Below, piece by piece: positions 46,090 to 50,908 of a stretch of 50,908 bases of DNA. The position numbers and the translations under genes are program-made. Within the stretch, counting starts at the first letter, position 1; each line of letters opens with the position of its first letter. The notes beneath the pieces are model-generated. The model worked only from the letters and a program-made list of their open reading frames with translations, searched no databases and had not been told where the DNA came from. The DNA is taken from NCBI GenBank assembly GCA_030550555.1, contig JAUQPD010000007.1, forward strand, positions 81,563 to 132,470, in the 5' to 3' direction. Source of the DNA: Thermodesulfobacteriota bacterium. Lineage in GTDB: Bacteria; Desulfobacterota; Thermodesulfobacteria; Thermodesulfobacteriales; Thermodesulfobacteriaceae.

Positions 46090-47205
46090 ATGACAAATAA
46101 AGTGGACGCTAAAGCTAATATAAGAGGGCTATTGCTTGAAGAGCTGAGAGAGCTTTTTGTTGAATTAGGGGAGCCTGCATACAGAGCAGATCAGGTCTAC
46201 CACTGGATAACCTGCAAGGCTGTATTAAGCTTTGATGAAATGACCAATCTTCCAAAAACTCTCAGATCCAAACTTGATTCTATTTTTTCTATATCCCTCC
46301 CTGAGGTTGTTGAAATCATTAGTGATTCAGAAGGAACAACAAAATTTGCCCTTAAGCTTGATGATGGAGAAGTAATTGAAATGGTTCTAATTCCTGAACG
46401 GGATCATTTTACTCTCTGTGTTTCGACTCAAGTAGGCTGTGCTATGGGCTGTAAATTTTGCCTTACAGCGAGGACTGGATTTCGCAGAAACTTAGAGGTT
46501 AACGAAATTATCTCTCAGGTAGTTCTCGCAAAGAGATTTCTTCTTAGCAAAGGAGAGATTCTTCCCCTCAGAAACTTAGTATTTATGGGAATGGGGGAAC
46601 CCTTAGCTAACTATTCCAATCTTATCAAGGCCCTTAAAATTCTTGAGGACAAGAGGGGCTTTAACTTTTCTCGTAAAAGACTAACAGTCTCTACTGTAGG
46701 ACTTGTTGATAAGATTTATAATCTAGCCCAAGACTTCCCAACTGCTCTTGCTATATCCCTCCATGCCCCAAACGATAGGCTAAGACAACAACTTATTCCC
46801 GTCGCTAAAAAATATCCCTTGGAAATCCTTCTTGAGGCTATAAAGAGATTTCCTAGGATAAAAAATGGAAGAACAACTATAGAATACATTTTGATAAAAA
46901 ATGTAAACGACTCCAAAATTCAGGCTGAGGAACTTTGTAAAATTTTAAGAGGACTACCAGTAAAGGTCAATCTAATTCCCTTTAATCCTCATCCAGAGCT
47001 TCCCTTTGAGAGACCTGATGCGGAAAAGGTTCGAGAGTTCCAGAGAGTTCTTTTAGAACATGGAATTTTGACAACTGTGAGAAAAAGTAAAGGTATTGAG
47101 ATTTCTGCAGGATGTGGTCAGCTTAGAAGAAGAATACTTGAATCCTCTTCATTTCCAAATGCCACTTATTGTGAAACCACAGCTTGGGCATCTCCCCTCT
47201 CTTAA
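46090..47205 (+). CDS. rlmN: 23S rRNA (adenine2503-C2)-methyltransferase (and tRNA A37)
   Basis: Radical SAM methyl synthase. The 371-residue protein has the cluster motif C117-x3-C121-x2-C124 (VGCAMGCKFCLTA), the methyl-accepting and catalytic Cys pair expected for RlmN (C342 in ISAGCGQL is clear), and SAM-binding FMGMGEPLANY. The C-terminal tail after residue 350 overlaps the convergent radical SAM gene by 57 bp and looks like a non-conserved extension. No strong ribosome-binding site precedes the ATG at 46090. Confidence 0.95.
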   Translation: MTNKVDAKANIRGLLLEELRELFVELGEPAYRADQVYHWITCKAVLSFDEMTNLPKTLRSKLDSIFSISLPEVVEIISDSEGTTKFALKLDDGEVIEMVLIPERDHFTLCVSTQVGCAMGCKFCLTARTGFRRNLEVNEIISQVVLAKRFLLSKGEILPLRNLVFMGMGEPLANYSNLIKALKILEDKRGFNFSRKRLTVSTVGLVDKIYNLAQDFPTALAISLHAPNDRLRQQLIPVAKKYPLEILLEAIKRFPRIKNGRTTIEYILIKNVNDSKIQAEELCKILRGLPVKVNLIPFNPHPELPFERPDAEKVREFQRVLLEHGILTTVRKSKGIEISAGCGQLRRRILESSSFPNATYCETTAWASPLS

Positions 47206-48165
47206 AGCCATTTTCAACACTGTAAATCCATATCTCTCTATAAGTAAAGTATTACACTTAGGACAGTAGGTATTTTCCCCTTCAATACCTCTCACATTCC
47301 CAATATAGACGTAGTAGAGACCCTCTTCTTTACCAATATAATAGGCCCTAAGTAAAGTTTCAACAGGAGTATATGGTTTATTTGTCATTTTGAATTGAGG
47401 ATAAAATCGAGACACATGCCAGGGTGTTTCAGGACCTAGATTATCTCTTATAAATCTTGCTATAGCTCTAAGCTCTTCTTCGCTATCATTTTCCTCAGGT
47501 ATGACAAGGGTTGTTATTTCTACCCAGAGTCCTTTAGTTTTGAGATATATAAGATTATCAAGAACTGGCTTTAATTTTGCCTTGCAGAGGCGTTGATAAA
47601 ACCCCTCTGTGAAGGCCTTAAGATCTACATTTATTCCATGTAAATAAGGGGCTATAATATCAATTGATGCTTTACTCATATAACCATTAGAAACAAAAAC
47701 GTTTTTTATACCCTTTTCTACAGCAAGACATGCACAATCAAAGGCAAACTCAAAAAAGATGGTTGGCTCTGTGTAGGTGTAAGAAATGCTCTTTGAGCCA
47801 CTCTCTGAGGCAAGTCTCACAATATCCTCGGGTGTTCTTCTTTTTCCCGGAATTTGTCCTGGATAGAGATGAGGATGTTGAGAAATTTCAAAGTTTTGAC
47901 AAAAGGAACATCGGAAATTGCAACCAATGGTAGCAATTGAGTAGGAAAAAGACCCAGGAAGAAAATGATAAAGTGGTTTCTTCTCAATTGGGTCAACATT
48001 TTCAGCGATAACCTTTCCGTAGACAAGAGAGTATAGAATTCCTCCCTCATTTTTTCTGACTCCACAGATACCTGTCTTCCCAGGTTGAATAATACAATGA
48101 TGGTTGCAGAGATTGCATCGAACTTTTTTCTCTTCTAAACTTTCATAAAGAAGGGCTTCCCTCAT
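47149..48165 (-). CDS. amrS: AmmeMemoRadiSam-type radical SAM enzyme (AmrS/PflA-like)
   Basis: Radical SAM protein of 338 residues, related to pyruvate formate-lyase activases. An N-terminal Cys region (C17, C20, C24, C34; CNLCNHHC...CGV) precedes the SAM-cluster motif C82-x3-C86-x2-C89 (GCNFRCSFCQNFEIS), YTYTEPTIFFEFAFD and GINVDLKAF. The C-terminus holds a zinc-ribbon-like pair CPKC and CPSC. This layout is that of the radical SAM member of the AmmeMemoRadiSam trio; the other two members (Memo and AMMECR1) are not in the window. Its start follows the NIL-ferredoxin stop by two bases (TGA-TA-ATG), so it is in the YcaO operon. Substrate unknown. Confidence 0.88.
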   Translation of the reverse strand: MREALLYESLEEKKVRCNLCNHHCIIQPGKTGICGVRKNEGGILYSLVYGKVIAENVDPIEKKPLYHFLPGSFSYSIATIGCNFRCSFCQNFEISQHPHLYPGQIPGKRRTPEDIVRLASESGSKSISYTYTEPTIFFEFAFDCACLAVEKGIKNVFVSNGYMSKASIDIIAPYLHGINVDLKAFTEGFYQRLCKAKLKPVLDNLIYLKTKGLWVEITTLVIPEENDSEEELRAIARFIRDNLGPETPWHVSRFYPQFKMTNKPYTPVETLLRAYYIGKEEGLYYVYIGNVRGIEGENTYCPKCNTLLIERYGFTVLKMALREGRCPSCGFTISGIWK

Positions 48166-48167
48166 TA

Positions 48168-48590
48168 TCAGACCGCCTCACTTTGTATATGAATTTCCAT
48201 AGCCTTTGTAATGCAGGCGGAAACACAGAAAGCACAGGCTGTGCATTTTTCAGGGAGATAAATCACCTTGAAGGTCTCTCTATCAACTGAGAGGGCTCCT
48301 GTTGGACAAACCGCAGTGCAAGCTCCGCAATGAATACAACGCTCTTCATTTTTAACTACCTGTTGCCCAAGAGGCTGTACCTCCACCCCTTCCTCTTTTA
48401 AATATTGGAGCCCCCTTTCCAAATTGTCTCGCTCCCCCATAAGTTCAAGTATCATTATGCCCTCTTTCCCAGGAGTGATTGTTGCTTTTAATATATTGAA
48501 AATCAAATTATAATCCTTAACCAGCCGGTACACTATTGGTTTTTCCACAATCTCTGGTGAGAATTTCAAGAAAAGACCCTTTTTAAGCAT
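48168..48590 (-). CDS. NIL-domain ferredoxin (HcyF/MA1822-like)
   Basis: A 140-residue protein with an N-terminal NIL domain (about 1-75, KGLFLKFSPEIVEKPIVYRL) and two [4Fe-4S] motifs, C85-x2-C88-x2-C91-x3-C95 and C116-x2-C119-x2-C122-x3-C126. NIL-ferredoxins accompany the DUF39 sulfur-transfer enzyme that converts aspartate semialdehyde to homocysteine in methanogens and many anaerobes. Here the partner is a YcaO protein instead. The ATG 48590 is chosen because the longer frame would start at a TTG lying just before its own AGGAGGAGAG ribosome-binding site. It is 21 bp after the YcaO gene and 2 bp before the radical SAM gene. Confidence 0.88.
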   Translation of the reverse strand: MLKKGLFLKFSPEIVEKPIVYRLVKDYNLIFNILKATITPGKEGIMILELMGERDNLERGLQYLKEEGVEVQPLGQQVVKNEERCIHCGACTAVCPTGALSVDRETFKVIYLPEKCTACAFCVSACITKAMEIHIQSEAV

Positions 48591-48611
48591 CTCTCTCCTC
48601 CTCAATTCATT

Positions 48612-50360
48612 TTAGTTTCTATTGTTTAGCAGATTCTCACAATATTCTAAACCTCTTTTTGCCATTGTAAGGTTTGGATCAAGAGCAAGAGCTTTCCTAA
48701 AAAAGATCTCTGCTGGAGCAATAAAGTTAAGATTCTTAAGACAATATCCTGCATTAGCGTAATCTATGGCAGAAGCTGGATTCAATTCAGTTGCCCTGAG
48801 AAACGCATCAAGGGCTTGGAGATAATTTCCCAGTCTGTAATAGGCTCTGCCCATAAGATTGTATAGTTCTGCTACTTCACCCAACTCGAGGGCTCTCTGA
48901 CAAACCTCTATGACCCTTTCAAATTCTCCTTTTCTAAAATAAGTATCTGCTAAGTGACTCAAGATAGAGAGTGTATCTTGATTAGCAGCTGAAAAGGTTA
49001 ACGCCTTCTCATAGGCCATTAATGCCTCTTCAAGCTTACCTTCTTCTTTCAGAACATTCCCATAATAGCCCCAAACATAATATCTGTCCTCAACAACGCT
49101 CAAGATTTTTTCAAGGAGTTCCTTTGCATAGGTTCTTCCATGATAAAAAACTACTGTTCTTATGAGGTGGAAAAGAAAGGGGATTCTGGTCCTTTCTCTA
49201 AAGAGAATGCCAGGAATAATTGCATAGACTGCTGGAATCTTTAGATTTTCCTCTTCTATGTCGATAAGATAGACCTCATAGCCGAGATTCTTTAAGCTCT
49301 CCGTCAGTTGCTCAAGCTCCTCTCTGTGATCATCAGAATAGATGTTTGGAAGTTCCTCCAAGAGGACCTCTCCATCATAGTCTATAACCATTTTAGCTTC
49401 ATCAAGTGAGGAAAATTTGGGAAGTCCACTTTCCAGATACTTGCCCTCGGTATCAAAGTCTCCTGCAAGCTGAGCAACCTCTGTTATAGCCCTAATCAAA
49501 GCTCTTGAAGGACTTGTAGCAGTTCCTCCTGCGTAGACTATTTCACTTCGGTGAGGGAAAGTAGATGGATCCTGGGCAAGAACCGCAATTGTCGGAACTG
49601 GCATACCAAAGGTCATATCCCTAATCCAATATCTAATTCCAAGTCTCCTAAATGGTTCGAGCAGACGCTCAACCTCTTGGGGTAACCCCTCCTCCCTAAT
49701 TGCCCTCATGGGAGTATTGGCTCTAATAGAAAGGGCATTAGTGTGCCTTTCAATAAGTTCACAGATAGCTTGAACACTTGCTTCAGAATAAGTATTTCCC
49801 CCTGCTGAACCATTATACTCATAGAGGATCCAAAACCAATGAAAGGGCAAGTACTTTATCTCTCTGGTTGACAATTCAAGGGCTGGCACGAAATACAGGG
49901 GAGTTTTGCGAAGGAGTGACAGGGCATAATCTCTAATGGTAGGCTCCTCCTCGTCCTCAAGAGAGGCTAAAAAAACCTCCCAGGGAATTGCCCTCTCCCC
50001 AAGTTCCTCATAAGTGGTAAGGATTGCCTTCTCCCTCACCTTGTGATGAAAACTGAAGAGAGAATATCGCTCAACAAGTTCCATAAGGGCACTTGCCCTT
50101 GCAAGAATGTCGGTTGAGCCTTTACCCATCTGTTTGTAATTGTTAGTAACATTCACGCCTTCAATGTCATAAAGACTAATGTAGACAGGAATTCCCAGTC
50201 TTCCCTTGTCAATGCGTTGCACACCTTTATAAATTCTAAGGCCAGATTTTCTTAGCCTTTCCTCAACTATACGAACTGTCTCCTCAGGATCTCTTGCCTT
50301 ATCAGCTATCACCTTCTTTGATGGAGTCATAAGCTTACTAAGAAATCTATCTCTATCCAT
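48612..50360 (-). CDS. YcaO-domain protein with C-terminal TPR repeats
   Basis: YcaO proteins use ATP to activate amide carbonyls, forming azolines, thioamides or amidines. Residues about 60-410 carry the ATP/Mg motifs: S90-x3-E94-x2-E97-R98 (ASALMELVERY), E193 and E201-x2-E204-R205 (SEASVQAICELIERH), and R286-x3-R290-x3-E294-x2-Q297 (SRALIRAITEVAQ). After about residue 425 come four TPR-like helix pairs (about 430-575; LAEALMAYEKAL-like, AYYRLGNYLQALDAFLRATELNP). The C-terminal proline motif of azoline-forming YcaOs is not seen. No precursor peptide, TfuA or E1-like partner is adjacent; the downstream genes are a NIL-ferredoxin and a radical SAM enzyme. AGGAGGGG precedes the ATG. Confidence 0.88.
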   Translation of the reverse strand: MDRDRFLSKLMTPSKKVIADKARDPEETVRIVEERLRKSGLRIYKGVQRIDKGRLGIPVYISLYDIEGVNVTNNYKQMGKGSTDILARASALMELVERYSLFSFHHKVREKAILTTYEELGERAIPWEVFLASLEDEEEPTIRDYALSLLRKTPLYFVPALELSTREIKYLPFHWFWILYEYNGSAGGNTYSEASVQAICELIERHTNALSIRANTPMRAIREEGLPQEVERLLEPFRRLGIRYWIRDMTFGMPVPTIAVLAQDPSTFPHRSEIVYAGGTATSPSRALIRAITEVAQLAGDFDTEGKYLESGLPKFSSLDEAKMVIDYDGEVLLEELPNIYSDDHREELEQLTESLKNLGYEVYLIDIEEENLKIPAVYAIIPGILFRERTRIPFLFHLIRTVVFYHGRTYAKELLEKILSVVEDRYYVWGYYGNVLKEEGKLEEALMAYEKALTFSAANQDTLSILSHLADTYFRKGEFERVIEVCQRALELGEVAELYNLMGRAYYRLGNYLQALDAFLRATELNPASAIDYANAGYCLKNLNFIAPAEIFFRKALALDPNLTMAKRGLEYCENLLNNRN

Positions 50361-50398
50361 ATTTCTTACTCCCCTCCTATGCTCTCTATTACTTTCTA

Positions 50399-50545
50399 TT
50401 ACTCAAAATTGACTATGTTTCTCCTTTTTCTGCTAAAGTCTATCCCGACAAGATAAACCTCTTTCCCCTCACTTAGATACTTCTCCACATATCCCTTGCT
50501 CTTTATGACCTCAAGTGTGAGACTTATATCTAATTTTGTGTAAGA
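50399..50545 (-). pseudogene. C-terminal remnant of an AAA/PD-(D/E)XK nuclease-type protein
   Basis: Minus-strand reading gives FWSYTKLDISLTLEVIKSKG, then YVEKYLSEGKEVYLVGIDFS and RKRRNIVNFE-stop (TAA at 50401-50399). The KYLxEGKEVYLVGIxFxxKxRNI pattern is the usual C-terminus of the PD-(D/E)XK nuclease superfamily proteins with an N-terminal AAA-ATPase-like domain. A stop precedes FWSY, and nothing of the ATPase part remains, so only about 48 codons survive. It lies just upstream of the YcaO gene. Confidence 0.65.
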
Positions 50546-50556
50546 CCAAAACTAAC

Positions 50557-50594
50557 TTTACTATATTAAAATACATTTTTACTATATTAAAATA
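50557..50594. repeat. Two 17 bp direct repeats (TTTACTATATTAAAATA)
   Basis: Identical copies at 50557-50573 and 50578-50594, four bases apart, between the nuclease remnant and the transposase remnant. They may mark an insertion boundary, be part of a dead element end, or be simple slippage in AT-rich DNA. Confidence 0.55.
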
Positions 50595-50636
50595 AAAATT
50601 TCTCAAGGAATTGTGAAATTGTTAACATATTCGCTC

Positions 50637-50908
50637 TCATTTCCTTAAGTTTACCACCCTTACTTCGTCCTCAACTTCAAATCTCAGGGCATATAACTGC
50701 TTGCCAAAAGCCTAAAGTTTCTCCCCTTTCATGATCCAGTAGCCTAAGATGTGTTTATAGCCATCAAGGTCTATTCCAAGAGCTGTAAAGACAGAGACCT
50801 TTTGCAGGCGATTATCTTCTCTTATTTCGGTGTGATAGGCTTTGGAGTAGCCATTAGCAAGGCAAGCAAGAACGAATTCTTCGTATTCTTTGTTAAATCT
50901 TTTCCAGC
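50637..50908 (-). pseudogene. Decayed IS256/Mutator-like transposase fragment (runs off right edge)
   Basis: Minus-strand reading from the window edge gives WKRFNKEYEEFVLACLANGY, then HTEIREDNRLQKVSVFTALG and IDLDGYKHILGYWIMKGEKL, ending in TAG at 50714-50712. In a shifted frame FWQAV follows at the place expected for the Mutator motif (LG-W---GE---FW), so a frameshift has occurred, with further stops down to 50637. The xVYxALGIDxxGxKxxLGxW pattern is the core of IS256-family transposases. The start lies outside the window. The catalytic acids cannot be assessed in full. Confidence 0.65.

Noticed and set aside
48591-48605. Upstream TTG start for the NIL-ferredoxin
   Set aside because: The added codons are themselves the AGGAGGAGAG ribosome-binding site of the ATG at 48590.
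1-50908. CRISPR arrays, rRNA or tRNA genes
   Set aside because: No regularly spaced direct repeats and no recognisable rRNA or tRNA segments were seen in the intergenic regions; most gaps are under 150 bp.

Overview
The window looks like chromosome of a thermophilic, strictly anaerobic sulfate- or sulfur-metabolising bacterium, most likely Thermodesulfobacteriota (Thermodesulfobacterium/Caldimicrobium-like). The support is a complete dsrA-dsrB-dsrD locus, a Gram-negative envelope gene set (bamA, lolCD, tolB, ppiD), an AT-rich genome packed with overlapping genes, Lys/Glu/Arg-rich proteins, Re-type citrate synthase and selenocysteine machinery (selA). The genus is inference; the dsr genes are seen directly. 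No rRNA, tRNA, CRISPR array or intact mobile element was found.

Layout. 1-5.1 kb (minus): carB (runs off the left edge) behind a PpiD-type chaperone, from an extended -10 promoter. 5.2-7.4 kb (plus): bifunctional rel/spoT, possibly leaderless. 7.4-17.6 kb (minus): one long run, MFS exporter - hybrid histidine kinase - Xer recombinase - lysS - lolC - lolD - bamA - rpmB, mostly overlapping or a few bases apart. 17.7-18.2 kb (plus): cold-shock protein and a DUF4911 protein. 18.3-19.2 kb (minus): TudS-DUF1722 protein. 19.4-25.8 kb (plus): aminotransferase - selA - TPR protein - MBL hydrolase - small helical protein - thrC. 25.9-29.6 kb (plus): Re-citrate synthase carrying a Cache-like tail - tolB - hotdog thioesterase - tautomerase. 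29.5-30.5 kb (minus): Rrf2 regulator and a lone fumarase beta subunit. 30.7-36.9 kb (plus): slipin - DUF465 - ilvB - ilvH - transketolase - tatC - tatA. 37.1-40.0 kb (minus): dsrA-dsrB-dsrD with a clear promoter and hairpin terminator. 40.3 kb (plus): Mut7-C protein. 40.7-44.3 kb (minus): a Zn-alcohol dehydrogenase that has lost its Rossmann domain, acyl-CoA dehydrogenase, etfB, etfA. 44.5-47.2 kb (plus): serA, rlmN. 47.1-50.4 kb (minus): YcaO-TPR protein, NIL-ferredoxin and an AmmeMemoRadiSam-type radical SAM enzyme. 50.4-50.9 kb: debris of a PD-(D/E)XK protein and of an IS256/Mutator-like transposase.

How the parts fit. DsrAB/DsrD give dissimilatory sulfite reduction. Re-citrate synthase, fumarase beta, transketolase, ilvBH, thrC, serA and carB supply central and amino-acid biosynthesis. 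The Acd-EtfBA set moves electrons from an acyl-CoA. The best candidate for an undescribed system is the YcaO-TPR / NIL-ferredoxin / radical SAM operon, with the Cache-tailed citrate synthase second.

Several starts were moved inward from the longest reading frame on ribosome-binding-site evidence (rpmB, dsrB, the NIL-ferredoxin, the Xer recombinase, the deleted alcohol dehydrogenase).
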